Of a stretch of 64,000 nucleotides of DNA, positions 17,140-26,884 are shown in pieces. Under the pieces are notes generated by a model. The model did no database searches and had not been told where the DNA came from. It saw only the letters and a program-made list of their open reading frames with translations. A program made the translations under genes and the position numbers. The first letter of the stretch is position 1, and the number at the start of each line of letters is the position of its first letter. The stretch covers positions 62,001 to 126,000 of the forward strand of contig NZ_JACHJJ010000019.1 of NCBI RefSeq assembly GCF_014203605.1, read 5' to 3'. The DNA is from Thiemannella venezuelensis (GTDB taxonomy: Bacteria; Actinomycetota; Actinomycetes; Streptosporangiales; Streptosporangiaceae).

Positions 17140-17562
17140 CTACCGCTGGGACGCCTGGAGCTCGGCGCGCAGGGCCGGGGTCAGCGCCTGGCCCGCGCGC
17201 TCCGCCAGGAGCGTCATCTGGTAGGCCACCAGGCCCATGTCGCAGTCCGGCGAGGCCAGTACGGCGAGCGCGGAACCGTCGCTGATCGACATGGTCAGCA
17301 GGAGTCCCCGCTGCATCTCGATCACGGTCTGCACGACCGGGCCGCCTTCGAAGACCCGGGCGGCGCCCTGGGTCAGGCTGACCATGCCGGCCGTGATCGC
17401 GGCGAGCTGGTCGGCGCGGTCCTTCGGGAATCCCTGCGAGTAGGCCAGCGGAAGCCCGTCCGCGGAGACGATCACCGCGTGGGCCACGCCGGGCATTTCC
17501 TTGACGAACTCGGTGATCAGCCAATTGAAGCCGCGGGCGGCCTGACTGAGTTGGTGGTTCAC
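17140..17562 (-). CDS. cvnB: Conservon 2 roadblock/LC7 protein CvnB
   Basis: 140 residues, same length as CvnB of conservons 1 and 4 and collinear with them (MPGVAHAVIVSADGLPLAYS, then DRADQLAAITAGMVSLTQGA and CDMGLVAYQMTLLAERAGQA). The start overlaps the cvnA stop by 4 bp, indicating translational coupling; conservon 1 has a 34-bp gap here instead. Confidence 0.95.
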   Translation of the reverse strand: MNHQLSQAARGFNWLITEFVKEMPGVAHAVIVSADGLPLAYSQGFPKDRADQLAAITAGMVSLTQGAARVFEGGPVVQTVIEMQRGLLLTMSISDGSALAVLASPDCDMGLVAYQMTLLAERAGQALTPALRAELQASQR

Positions 17563-20500
17563 TGCTTCTCTCCCTCGGCGGCGCTGGACCGCTCGTTCAT
17601 CTCGGCGCGGCCCTGCCGGACGCCCTTCTGGAAACTGGACAGACGACTGCGGACCCGCTCGGCCGAGATCGGGGGCATCGGGGTGACCGGCGCCGACGCG
17701 GCGGGAGCCGCGCCGGGGACCAGGTTGGCCTTGGGCACCCGCTTGGGCAGTCCCGCCCCGGTCAGCCCGCCCTCCGCGGGCTTCCTGGCCGCCTCGGCGG
17801 CGGCCCAGCCCTGGTCGGCGGGGCTGCTGCTCCAGGGCTGGGGTTCGGCGGGCCCGGCCGCGGGCGCGGGCTGCGCCGGGGCCGTACCGGTCCCGTCCTC
17901 CACCGGCCCGGGGCCCGAGCCGGTGACCGCGCCGGTGCCCGGCCCGTCCACCGGGACGCTGCTCCGGAACCAGTCGGAGCCCACCGCCGCGAAGATCGGC
18001 AGGAACTCCTCGGGCTCCGGCTCGGTCACCGGCACCCCGACCGCGGGCAGCGTCTGGGTGTTCTCGGTCTGCTCCAGCCGGTGCGGCGCCCAGGACTCCG
18101 CCGGGGACGGCTCGGACCAGGACTCCGGCGCGGGCGCCTCAGGCCAGGAGGGGGAACTCCGGTCGGGGAGCCCCGGCGGCGGGGTCCGGTCGAGCGGGGA
18201 GGACGGCGGCGCGGCCGGAGTGAGGGGCGAGGACCACAGGCTCTCCACGTCCGAGGCGGACATCATCGGCTTGGACCACAGGTCCGCCACCGACGGCGGG
18301 GCCTCCGGAACCGGCGGGATCTCCGGCGCGACCGGAGCCGGGACCGGGGTGGCGGCCCGCACCGCGGGGGGCGCGCCGAACGGCGTGTCCTCCAGCGGGG
18401 GCATCCCGAAGGGAGGACGCTCCTCCCTGGGCGGGCCGGGAGGCGGGAAGCCCGCCGGTGCGGGACCGGCGGGTCCGGCGGCCCCCTGCGGCGCGGGGCC
18501 GCCGAAGGAGCTGAACGAGCCGAAGGACGAGCCGAAGGACGAGCCCGCCGAGGGGGTCGATCCGAACGGGTCGGTCCGCAGCCCTCCGGCGAACGGGTCC
18601 GCGTCGAGCGCGGGAACCGCGGGCCGGGCTGCGGCGGCCATGGCCGGCTGGGGCGTCATGGACTGCGCGACCACCTGGGCGGGCAGCAGGACCACGGCGC
18701 TGAGCCCGCCGGTCTCCGGGCGGCGGAGCTGGACGCGGATGCCGTGGCGCTGGGCCAGGCGGGCGACCACGAACAGGCCCATCCGGCGGGAGACCGACAG
18801 GTCCACCGAGGGCGGCTCGGCCAGGCGGCGGTTGGCCTCGGCCAGTTCCTCGTCGCTCATGCCGATGCCCTGGTCGGTGACCGCCACGATCACGCTGCCC
18901 ATCTCGTTGCCGTTGCTGGTCACCGTGATCTTGGTGTCCTGCGGCGAGAAGAAGATCGCGTTCTCGACGAGCTCCGCGATCAGGTGCACGATGTCGTTGA
19001 CGGCCTGACCGATGATCAGGATGCCGGACTCGACCCTGAGAGTGACCCGCTCGTAGTTCTCGACCTCGGACAGGGAGGCCCGCGCCACGTCGCCCAGCGG
19101 AACCGGCTCGCTCCACCGGCGGCTCTGCTCCTGACCGGCGAGGACCAGCAGGTTCTCGGAGTTGCGGCGCATGCGGGTGGCCAGGTGGTCCAGCTTGAAG
19201 AGGCTCGCCAGCCGGTCGGAGTCCTGCTCGCCCTGCTCCAGGTCGTCGATGAGGTCGATCTGGCGCTCCACGAGCGACTGGGTGCGCCGGGAGAGGTTGA
19301 CGAACATCGCGTTGATGTTGGCCCGCAGCCGGGCCTCGTCTCCCGCCAGCCGCACGGCCTCGCGGTGGACCTCGTCGAAGGCCCGGGCCACTTCCCCGAT
19401 CTCGTCGCGGGAGAGCACGCCGATGGAAGGCACCTCCACCGGCGAGCCCGCCTGGCCCGACTCCCGCAGCACGCGGACGGTCTCGGGCAGCCTGCTCCCG
19501 GCCACCTCCAGCGCCTCGCTGCGCAGCCTGCGCAGCGGGCGCACCAGCGTGCCCGCCACCCAGGAGGTGATGAGCAGGATCAGGACCAACAGGACCAGGA
19601 TCGCGCCACCGGAGATCATGGCGCTGCGTTCCTCGGCGGCCTCCATCTCCTGGCTGCGCGCGACCACCGCGGCGGCCATGTCGCGCTCGACGGTCCGCAT
19701 GCCGTCCACGGTCGCGCTGGAGGCGTCGAACCAGCTCCGGATGCCCACGGCGCCCAGGCCCTTGTTCTCACGCATGCGCGACATGACCAGGGCGCGCGTG
19801 GCGTCCGCCCGGTCGATCTTCGGGCCGCTGACCGCCTCGCGCAGCCGCCTGATCTGGGCGGTGGAGGCGGTCGCCTGGAAGGCGGCCAGCTCGCTCTGCT
19901 GGCTCTTGTAGGCCCCGAGGAAGTCCGCCGGGTCGTCGAAGTCGAAGCCGCCCTCCAGGCGGGCGACGAGCAGGATGCCCCGCTGCCTGGCGACCTGTTC
20001 CTTGGCGCGGGTCAGGGCACCGAGGGCCAGCGCGTCGGCGATCAGGCGCTCGTCGCCGCCGCTGCGGCCGAGGTCGTCGTGGAGGGTGACGAAGTCGGCG
20101 ATCATGCGCGAGTACATGCCGAGGGCCGCACGGGGGAGTACCCCGCCCTCGGTGACCAGCTTGCGCAGGCCGTCGAGGCCGTGCAGCCAGCGGCGGACCT
20201 GGGCGGCCTCGCTCCGGACACGGGCGGCGTGCCCCTCAGCGCCGACGGCGGCGACCGCCTTGAGCACCTCGGTGCCGGCCCGGTCCACCGCCTCGCGCTG
20301 CTTGCGGACCTGTGCGAGCCGGGCGGCCCGGTGGTTGTCGGCGATGTACCAGGCGGTGAGGTCGCGCTCCTCCGCCATCTCGTGGGCGAGGGTGCCGAGC
20401 CGCTCGACCAGCGAGGCGACCTCGGACATCCGGCGGTACTCGGTGGCGGTGGACAGCGCGGTGGTGAACTGGAATCCGCTCAGCAGTACGGCCGCCGCGG

Positions 20501-20609
20501 TCGGCAGGAGGATCAGCGCGACCAGGCGGGGACGCACGCGCCAGTTCGCCGGCAGGAGGCGGCTGCCCGCCCCTGCCGGTCGACGGCTGCGACGGTCTTG
20601 GGTCATCAC
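17559..20609 (-). CDS. cvnA: Conservon 2 sensor histidine kinase-like protein CvnA
   Basis: Predicted 1016 residues. Cytosolic leader of ~25 residues, TM1 near 31-52, helical extracytoplasmic sensor, TM2 near 335-360, HAMP (GTLVRPLRRLRSEALEVAG), H-region LDHLATRMRRNSENLLVL near 475, and HATPase with VHLIAELVENAIFFSP and VTDQGIGM. A ~300-residue Pro-rich linker with SFGSSFGSF follows. The C-terminus repeats the family motif LPKRVPKANLVPG plus VRSRLSSFQKGVRQGR. GTG at 20609 and ATG at 20606 are alternative starts. Confidence 0.94.
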   Translation of the reverse strand: MMTQDRRSRRPAGAGSRLLPANWRVRPRLVALILLPTAAAVLLSGFQFTTALSTATEYRRMSEVASLVERLGTLAHEMAEERDLTAWYIADNHRAARLAQVRKQREAVDRAGTEVLKAVAAVGAEGHAARVRSEAAQVRRWLHGLDGLRKLVTEGGVLPRAALGMYSRMIADFVTLHDDLGRSGGDERLIADALALGALTRAKEQVARQRGILLVARLEGGFDFDDPADFLGAYKSQQSELAAFQATASTAQIRRLREAVSGPKIDRADATRALVMSRMRENKGLGAVGIRSWFDASSATVDGMRTVERDMAAAVVARSQEMEAAEERSAMISGGAILVLLVLILLITSWVAGTLVRPLRRLRSEALEVAGSRLPETVRVLRESGQAGSPVEVPSIGVLSRDEIGEVARAFDEVHREAVRLAGDEARLRANINAMFVNLSRRTQSLVERQIDLIDDLEQGEQDSDRLASLFKLDHLATRMRRNSENLLVLAGQEQSRRWSEPVPLGDVARASLSEVENYERVTLRVESGILIIGQAVNDIVHLIAELVENAIFFSPQDTKITVTSNGNEMGSVIVAVTDQGIGMSDEELAEANRRLAEPPSVDLSVSRRMGLFVVARLAQRHGIRVQLRRPETGGLSAVVLLPAQVVAQSMTPQPAMAAAARPAVPALDADPFAGGLRTDPFGSTPSAGSSFGSSFGSFSSFGGPAPQGAAGPAGPAPAGFPPPGPPREERPPFGMPPLEDTPFGAPPAVRAATPVPAPVAPEIPPVPEAPPSVADLWSKPMMSASDVESLWSSPLTPAAPPSSPLDRTPPPGLPDRSSPSWPEAPAPESWSEPSPAESWAPHRLEQTENTQTLPAVGVPVTEPEPEEFLPIFAAVGSDWFRSSVPVDGPGTGAVTGSGPGPVEDGTGTAPAQPAPAAGPAEPQPWSSSPADQGWAAAEAARKPAEGGLTGAGLPKRVPKANLVPGAAPAASAPVTPMPPISAERVRSRLSSFQKGVRQGRAEMNERSSAAEGEKQ

Positions 20610-20743
20610 TGGCCTACGTAACCCCTCGCCGGGTAGGGAAGCGGCGGAAGCAATTTGAGCACATCCTTTATGTCACGACGAATGGAGTAAATATCTATAA
20701 ATCCCTACAAAAGGGACTTTCGATGCCTTGAGGACTGATAGTT

Positions 20744-22150
20744 CTAAGCGGGCCGGAACGACTCCCTCGCCTCCGGAGCCTGGTGCTTGATCATCAGGTG
20801 GCGGGTCACCGAGTACTCCTGGACCGCCTCCTGGCTCATGTCCTTGCCGAAGCCGCTTCCCTTCACCCCGCCGTGCGGGGCTTCCGAGGCGATCGGCAGA
20901 TGGTCGTTGACCCAGGTCACACCCACGTCGAGGCGGTGCGAGACGCGCAGCGCCCGGGACACGTCGGAGGACCAGACCGAGGAGGCCAGGCCGTAGGGGG
21001 TGTCGTTGGCCAGCCGCACCGCCTCGTCCTCGCCGTCGAACGGCAGGGCCACCAGCACCGGCCCGAACAGCTCGCCCTGGACGATCTCGCTGTCCTGGCG
21101 GGCGCCGTCGACGAGCGTCGGCGGGTAGAAGAACCCGGGCCCCTCCGCCGGGGCGCCGCCGCGCAGCACCGCGGCGCCCGCGGACACCGCGCGCTCGACG
21201 AAGCCGTGCACCCGGTCCCGGTGCCCCGCGGAGATCAGCGGGCCGATGTCGGTGGCCGGGTCCCAGGGGTCGCCCACCGTGATCTGCGCCAGTGTCCCGT
21301 GAAGCGCTTCGACGGCCTCGCCGTACACCTCCCGGGCGATGTAGACGCGGGTGGCGGCCGTGCAGTCCTGACCGGTGTTGTAGGTCGCGCCCAGCGCCAC
21401 GCCCCTGGCCATCTCCGCCAGGTCCGCGTCGCCGAAGACCAGCGCCGGAGCCTTGCCGCCGAGCTCCAGGTGGACCCGCTTCAGCGAGCCGGTCGCCCCG
21501 CGCATGACGGCGCGCCCGGTCTCGGTGGAGCCGGTGACGCTCACCATGTCCACACCCGGGTCGGTGACCAGCGCCTGGCCGACCTCGGCGTCCCCGAGCA
21601 CGACCTGGAGCAGCCCGTCCGGCGCCCCGGCGCGGGCGAACAGCTCGGCCAGCCGGAGCGTGGTGCCCGGCGTCTGCGGCGCCGGTTTGATCACCACCGC
21701 GTTGCCCGCGGCGAGCGCGGGGCCGACCTTCCAGACCGCCATCACGAGCGGGAAGTTCCACGGGGCGATCGAGGCGACCACGCCGACCGGGCGGCGGACC
21801 AGCACCGAGGTGTACCCGGCGCTGAACACCCCCGCCCCGGTTCCGTCCAGCGAGCGCGCCGCCCCGGCGAAGAAGCGGAGGTTGTCCACCGCGAAGGGCA
21901 GCTCGCCGTCGCGGAACACCGCCGCGGGCTTGCCGGTCTCGGTCACCTCCAGCCGGGTCAGCTCCTCGGCGTCGGCCTCGACGAGGTCCGCCAGGCGCAG
22001 CAGCACCCTGGCCCGCTCGGCCGGGGTCGCCGCGCTCCACTCGGCGAACGCCGCCCGCGCCCGCCGTACGGCCGCCGCCACCTCGCCGACCGGAGTGGCG
22101 TGCGCCTCCGCGGCGGACTCGCCGGTGGCCGGATTGATCAACTTACCCAT
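20744..22150 (-). CDS. NAD(P)-dependent aldehyde dehydrogenase, aminobutyraldehyde dehydrogenase-like
   Basis: Predicted 468 residues, normal ALDH length. Cofactor motif SVTGSTETGRAV near 205, general-base Glu in HLELGGKAP (about 229), and catalytic Cys in NTGQDCTAATR (about 263). The QDC context resembles gamma-aminobutyraldehyde dehydrogenase (PatD) and betaine aldehyde dehydrogenases. The polyamine importer just beyond the TetR gene fits a putrescine route (inference). It lies 30 bp after the glycosyltransferase on the same strand and is probably co-transcribed with it. Confidence 0.88.
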   Translation of the reverse strand: MGKLINPATGESAAEAHATPVGEVAAAVRRARAAFAEWSAATPAERARVLLRLADLVEADAEELTRLEVTETGKPAAVFRDGELPFAVDNLRFFAGAARSLDGTGAGVFSAGYTSVLVRRPVGVVASIAPWNFPLVMAVWKVGPALAAGNAVVIKPAPQTPGTTLRLAELFARAGAPDGLLQVVLGDAEVGQALVTDPGVDMVSVTGSTETGRAVMRGATGSLKRVHLELGGKAPALVFGDADLAEMARGVALGATYNTGQDCTAATRVYIAREVYGEAVEALHGTLAQITVGDPWDPATDIGPLISAGHRDRVHGFVERAVSAGAAVLRGGAPAEGPGFFYPPTLVDGARQDSEIVQGELFGPVLVALPFDGEDEAVRLANDTPYGLASSVWSSDVSRALRVSHRLDVGVTWVNDHLPIASEAPHGGVKGSGFGKDMSQEAVQEYSVTRHLMIKHQAPEARESFRPA

Positions 22151-22180
22151 GGGACATCCCTGCTCGTGCTCGGAAAAACG

Positions 22181-23449
22181 TCAGGCGCCGGCCTGCTCGA
22201 TGAGGTCGGCGGCCCTGCGCAGGCCGTCGCGGCGGCGGATCTCCTCGCCGGCGGCGGCCAGGCGCGCGCGCAGCCCGGTGTCGCCCAGGAGCCGCTCCAG
22301 CGCGCCGGTCAGCTCCTCGTCGGCGAAGGCGTAGGTGGCCAGGCGCACGCCGTAGCCCAGCTCGTGCATGCGCTGGGCGTTGTCGTACTGGTCCCAGAAG
22401 AGGGGCAGCAGGATCATCGGCTTGCCGAAGTGCAGCGCCTCGGTGGTGGTGTTGTTGCCGCCGTGCGTGATGACCAGGTCCACCATCGGGATGATCTTCG
22501 TCTGCGGGACGAACTCGGCGCCCCACATGTTGTCGGCGAGCTTGATCTCCTCGTGCAGCGGGCCCTTGGAGACGATGAAGCGGTGCGGGGTGGTGCCCAG
22601 CACGTCGATCACCCGCTGCATGAGCTCCACGTCGGCCGAGCCCAGCGAGCCGAGCGAGAAGTAGACCAGCGCGCCCTCGCCCCGGATCGACTCCGGCAGC
22701 TCGAAGGAGTCGTCGGTCTCGCGGACCGAGGAGTCCAGGCGGTGCCAGTTCGCGCCCAGCGGGCGGGCGTCGGTGTAGTCGGCGATCTCCGGGAAGACGT
22801 AGAGGTTCTGGTCGCCCTCGTGGATGAAGTCCAGGTCGGGCAGGGGCGCGGTGCCCTGGGCGACGCACCACTCGTTGAACGCGGTCCAGACCTCGCGGTG
22901 GGTCCGGTCGTACTCGTCGCGGAATGCCTGCCATTCCGAGCGGTCGCCGACCGGGAGGCCGGAGAAGACCGGTGCGACATTCTCCCCGCGGACTTCCAGC
23001 GGATTGCAGGAGACGATGCGGACGAACGGCTTGCCCGCGGTGAGAAGCGCCGGGAAAGTAATGACGTTGTCCTCGACGATGACGTCCGGCCGAACCCGCT
23101 CGATAATCGCCTTGAGCTGCGGCTCGCAGTACTTCACGCCGTCGATGAGAGCGTCCCAGATCGGCTTGGTCACCGTCTCGAGCTGCTCGGCCGTCGTCTT
23201 GCGGTATTCGGGCGCGGTGTCCCGGATGAAGTCCTTCCAGAACTGCCCGGGGTCCTGCTCCTCGTCCGACGGGGGCGCGAGGTCGACCAGGTCCTCCTCG
23301 AAGCCGAGCGCCTCCAGTTTCCCCTTCCAGGACGCCTCGGCCGCGAAGACGACCCGGTGACCGCGCTTGCGCAGAATGTCACCGATGCCGATGCAGTTGT
23401 TCGTCGGCCCGTAGGCGCTCTCCGGCATGAACAGGATGGTGAGAGACAT
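22181..23449 (-). CDS. Macrolide-type UDP-glycosyltransferase (GT1)
   Basis: Predicted 422 residues. The start chosen is ATG at 23449 (MSLTILFMPESAYGPTNNC), with GGAGG six bases upstream. The longer frame to 23671 would run into the TetR gene. The GT-B C-terminal donor site is seen as ITHGGNNTTTEALHFGKPMI followed by LPLFWDQYDNAQR. Relatives (OleD, Mgt) glucosylate and inactivate macrolides, while others act on natural products or lipids. The divergent TetR gene suggests substrate-induced expression. Confidence 0.85.
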   Translation of the reverse strand: MSLTILFMPESAYGPTNNCIGIGDILRKRGHRVVFAAEASWKGKLEALGFEEDLVDLAPPSDEEQDPGQFWKDFIRDTAPEYRKTTAEQLETVTKPIWDALIDGVKYCEPQLKAIIERVRPDVIVEDNVITFPALLTAGKPFVRIVSCNPLEVRGENVAPVFSGLPVGDRSEWQAFRDEYDRTHREVWTAFNEWCVAQGTAPLPDLDFIHEGDQNLYVFPEIADYTDARPLGANWHRLDSSVRETDDSFELPESIRGEGALVYFSLGSLGSADVELMQRVIDVLGTTPHRFIVSKGPLHEEIKLADNMWGAEFVPQTKIIPMVDLVITHGGNNTTTEALHFGKPMILLPLFWDQYDNAQRMHELGYGVRLATYAFADEELTGALERLLGDTGLRARLAAAGEEIRRRDGLRRAADLIEQAGA

Positions 23450-23576
23450 CGCGGCCTCCAGGTCTCGGGGGACTGTTTCTATTGAATATGGGTTTAAAAC
23501 TTGATCTAGCGGAAATGCCGGACAGCAGTCACTATGGACCCCGGCGTAAATCACGGGTGTGAACGAACGGGGGAAT

Positions 23577-24185
23577 ATGGCGCGCAAGAGCCGGTCGGAT
23601 CGGCGTGTGGATCTCATCGACGCGGCCCGCCGGGCCATCATCAGGCACGGCACCGACGGCGTCGGGCTCAACCACGTCGCCGAGGAGGCGGGACTGACCT
23701 CCGGGGCGGTGCTGTACCACTACCCCAACCTCGGCGAGCTGCTGGTCGAGGCCCACCACGCCGGGATGGAGCGCTTCTACGAGCTGCGCCTCAAGCGGAT
23801 CAGCGGCATGCGCGACCCCGCGGAGAAGCTCGTCGTGACCATCCGCTCGGGCCTGCCGCACGGCCCGGACGACCCGGACGTCCGGCTGCTCAACGAGCTC
23901 GGCGGCGCCGCCTCCCGCAACCGGATGTACGCGCTGCTGCTCACCACGCTCTACGACCGGCAGGTCGCGATGTACCAGAGCATCCTGGAGACCGGGAGCG
24001 CGCTGGGGACCTTCACGCTGACCGACGACTCCCAGGTCGTCGCGCGCAACCTGGTCGCGCTCGAGGACGCGTACGGTTACCGCATAACGGCCCGTCACCC
24101 GGTGATCGGCCCGGAGGAGGCGGCGGACCTCATCCTCGCCTACGCCCGCACGGCCACGGGCAACGCTCTGAAGACGTCTCATTGA
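23577..24185 (+). CDS. TetR-family transcriptional regulator
   Basis: About 202 residues from the ATG at 23577 ([20 protein letters not shown]), preceded by GGGGGAAT. An upstream in-frame GTG at 23559 is the alternative. The TetR HTH is [20 protein letters not shown] near residues 35-55. It faces the glycosyltransferase/aldehyde dehydrogenase unit across ~127 bp and is the likely repressor of it. Its stop overlaps the 3' end of the ABC ATPase gene (convergent, 7 bp). Confidence 0.88.
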   Translation: MARKSRSDRRVDLIDAARRAIIRHGTDGVGLNHVAEEAGLTSGAVLYHYPNLGELLVEAHHAGMERFYELRLKRISGMRDPAEKLVVTIRSGLPHGPDDPDVRLLNELGGAASRNRMYALLLTTLYDRQVAMYQSILETGSALGTFTLTDDSQVVARNLVALEDAYGYRITARHPVIGPEEAADLILAYARTATGNALKTSH

Positions 24186-25213
24186 GGGACCAGCGCCCCG
24201 TCCCCCGGCGCCCAGGACAGCGCCACGCGGGTGCCCGCCCGGACCTGGGTGGCGCCCGGCGTGGCCACCAGGACCGGCTCCGCACGGCCCGGCACGGCGA
24301 CCGAGACGTGCGACACCCCGCCGTAGAAGCTCACGTCGGCGACCTCGCCCCGCAGCACTCCCTGACCCTGCTCGCCGTCCAGCCGGAGCCGCTCGGGCCG
24401 TACGGCCAGCAGCGCGGGCGTGCCGTCCGGCAGGTCCGAGACGCCGGGCAGCACGCCCAGGCCGTCGGCGGCCAGGCCGGCCGAGCAGGCCCGGCCCGCG
24501 AACAGGTTGCTCGCCCCGACGAAACCGGCCGTGAAGGGGGTGCGCGGCCGCTCGTAGAGCGCCACCGGCTCGTCCACCTGCTCCACCCGGCCGGCGTTGA
24601 AGACCGCGATCCGGTCGGCGAGCGACATGGCCTCCTCCTGGTCGTGGGTGACCACGACGAAGGTGATGCCGACCTCGTGCTGGAGCCGCTTGAGCTCCAG
24701 CTGCATCTCCGCGCGCACCTTCTTGTCCAGCGCCGAGAGCGGCTCGTCGAGCAGGAGCAGGCGGGGCCGCTTGACGATCGCGCGGGCCAGCGCGACGCGC
24801 TGGCGCTGGCCGCCGGAGAGCTGCTGCGGCCTGCGCCCGGCCATCTGCTCCAGGCCCACCTTGGCCAGCACCTCGCCGACCCGGTCCCGGATCTCCGCCT
24901 TCGACAGCCTCTCCCGCTCCAGTCCGTAGGCGACGTTCTTGGCCACGGTCATGTGCGGGAAGAGCGCGTAGGACTGGAACATCAGGTTGACCGGGCGGCG
25001 GTGCGCGGCCTGGCCGAGCAGGTCGGCGCCGTCGAGGGTGACGGTGCCGGAGTCCGGCGACTCGAACCCGGCGAGGATGCGCAGGAGCGTGGTCTTGCCG
25101 CAGCCGCTGGGGCCCAGCAGCGCGAAGAACTCGCCCTGGCGGATCTCCAGGGAGACGTCCGCCAGCGCCGTGACGTCGCCGAACCGGCGGCTGACACCTG
25201 TGATCTGCAGCAT
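24179..25213 (-). CDS. potA: Spermidine/putrescine-type ABC importer ATPase (PotA-like)
   Basis: Predicted 344 residues. ABC domain about 1-235: Walker [11 protein letters not shown], signature [15 protein letters not shown], Walker [26 protein letters not shown]-terminal TOBE domain follows ([16 protein letters not shown]). The ATG at 25213 overlaps the permease stop by one base. It is last in the operon binding protein - permease - permease - ATPase. The longer frame to 25852 is a shadow of the permease. Confidence 0.9.
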   Translation of the reverse strand: MLQITGVSRRFGDVTALADVSLEIRQGEFFALLGPSGCGKTTLLRILAGFESPDSGTVTLDGADLLGQAAHRRPVNLMFQSYALFPHMTVAKNVAYGLERERLSKAEIRDRVGEVLAKVGLEQMAGRRPQQLSGGQRQRVALARAIVKRPRLLLLDEPLSALDKKVRAEMQLELKRLQHEVGITFVVVTHDQEEAMSLADRIAVFNAGRVEQVDEPVALYERPRTPFTAGFVGASNLFAGRACSAGLAADGLGVLPGVSDLPDGTPALLAVRPERLRLDGEQGQGVLRGEVADVSFYGGVSHVSVAVPGRAEPVLVATPGATQVRAGTRVALSWAPGDGALVPQ

Positions 25214-25995
25214 CAGGAAAGGGACTCCGTCAGTCGGGTCATCCGCTGGGCCACGATCACCACGGTGAAGCTCACGGCCAGCAGCAGCGTGGCCAGCGCG
25301 TTGATCTCCGGGGTGACCCCGAAGCGGACCATTGAGTAGATGACGATGGGCAGGGTCGGCTCGGTCGGCGCCGCGGTGAAGAACGCGATGACGAACTCGT
25401 CGACGGAGAGCGTGAAGGCCAGCAGCGCGCCCGCGGCGATGCCCGGGGCGAGCTGGGGCAGGGTGATCCGGAAGAACGTGGTCACCGGGCCCGCGCCCAG
25501 GTCGCGGGAGGCCTCCTCCAGCGAGGTGTCGGCGTGGGCGAGCCGGGTGCGGACCACCGCGGCCACGAACGCCATGCCGAACACCGTGTGCGCCAGCAGC
25601 ACCGAGTGCAGGCCGAGGGTCATCCTGATCGAGGCGTAGAACACCAGCAGCCCGATGGCCAGCACCAGGTCGGGCAGGACCGCCGGGAGCACGCCGATCG
25701 CGTCCAGCACCTTCGACCTGCTGTGGCGGGCCATGCCCACGGCCAGCAGCGTGCCCAGCACGGTCGACAGGACGGTCGAGCCGGCGGCCACCACCAGGGT
25801 GTTGACCAGGCCCTTGCCGATCTCGGCGTTGCCGGCCAGCTCGCCGTACCACTTCAGGCTCAGGCCCTCGAAGGAGTACGGCGAGTCGCCGGAGTTGAAC
25901 GACATGACGACCAGCACCGCGATCGGCGCGTACAGGAAGACGTAGGTCGCCCAGAACGGGACGTACAGCAGGCGGGGTCTACGCACGGCGGGCAC
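25213..25995 (-). CDS. potC: Polyamine-type ABC permease (PotC/PotI-like)
   Basis: Predicted 260 residues with six transmembrane helices. The EAA loop is [20 protein letters not shown] near residue 160. The motif [15 protein letters not shown] near the N-terminus is typical of PotC/PotI. The GTG at 25995 lies inside the end of the preceding permease gene (17-bp overlap). Confidence 0.9.
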   Translation of the reverse strand: MPAVRRPRLLYVPFWATYVFLYAPIAVLVVMSFNSGDSPYSFEGLSLKWYGELAGNAEIGKGLVNTLVVAAGSTVLSTVLGTLLAVGMARHSRSKVLDAIGVLPAVLPDLVLAIGLLVFYASIRMTLGLHSVLLAHTVFGMAFVAAVVRTRLAHADTSLEEASRDLGAGPVTTFFRITLPQLAPGIAAGALLAFTLSVDEFVIAFFTAAPTEPTLPIVIYSMVRFGVTPEINALATLLLAVSFTVVIVAQRMTRLTESLS

Positions 25996-26884
25996 TCCAG
26001 GCCTGCAGGAGCAGCAGGACGACCAGGACGGCGAGCAGCGCCAGCGCCAGCGTGGAGCCGAACGGCCAGTCGCGCGCCTTGAGGAACTGGTCCCTGATCA
26101 GGTTGCCGACCATGATCGACCGCCCGCCGCCGAGCAGCTCGGGGATGATGAAGTTGCCGAAGCTCGGCACGAAGACGAACAGGCACCCGGTGACCACGCC
26201 CGGCAGGGTCAGCGGCAGCGTGACCGAGACGAAGGTGCGGGCGGGCCGGGCGCCGAGGTTGGCCGAGGCCTCGCGGAGCTGCGGGTCGAGCTTCTCGATC
26301 GCGGCGTAGAGCGGCAGGACCATCAGCGGCAGGTAGGAGTAGACCAGCCCGGTGACGATCGTGCCCTGGTTGTAGAGGAACTCGAAGGGGCCGAGTCCCA
26401 GGTCGCCGAGCGTGGAGTTGACCAGTCCGGGGCCGCTGAGCAGCACGATCCAGGCGTAGATGCGGACCAGGAAGTTCGTCCAGAAGGGCAGCACGATCGC
26501 GACCAGCGCGATGGTCTTCCACTTCCGCGGCAGCTGGGCGATCAGGTACGCCGTCGGGTAGCCGACCAGCAGCGCGATCACCGTGGCGATGCTGGCCAGC
26601 TTCAGTGAACCGACGATGACGTCGAGATAAAGCGGGTCGAGCAGCCGGGTGAAGTTCTCCCCGGTCGCCTCGTAGACGACGCCGCCGAAGCGGCCCCGGC
26701 GGAAGATCGTATAACTGAGGACAAGCGCCAGCGGGACCAGCAGCAGGACGATCAGGTAGGCCAGGCCGGGCCCGAGGAAGACCAGCCGCCCCACCGCCGA
26801 CCGCCCCGCCGCCGTCCGGCCGGGGGCGCGCGACCGGCGCGACCGCGGTGCCGCGGTCGCGCCGGAGACGGTGGAACGTGTCAC
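25979..26884 (-). CDS. potB: Polyamine-type ABC permease (PotB/PotH-like)
   Basis: Predicted 301 residues with an Arg/Ala-rich cytosolic leader, then TM1 (GPGLAYLIVLLLVPLALVLS) and about five more helices. The EAA loop is REASANLGARPARTFVSVTL. The GTG start overlaps the binding-protein stop (GTGA). Confidence 0.9.
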   Translation of the reverse strand: MTRSTVSGATAAPRSRRSRAPGRTAAGRSAVGRLVFLGPGLAYLIVLLLVPLALVLSYTIFRRGRFGGVVYEATGENFTRLLDPLYLDVIVGSLKLASIATVIALLVGYPTAYLIAQLPRKWKTIALVAIVLPFWTNFLVRIYAWIVLLSGPGLVNSTLGDLGLGPFEFLYNQGTIVTGLVYSYLPLMVLPLYAAIEKLDPQLREASANLGARPARTFVSVTLPLTLPGVVTGCLFVFVPSFGNFIIPELLGGGRSIMVGNLIRDQFLKARDWPFGSTLALALLAVLVVLLLLQAWSARRA

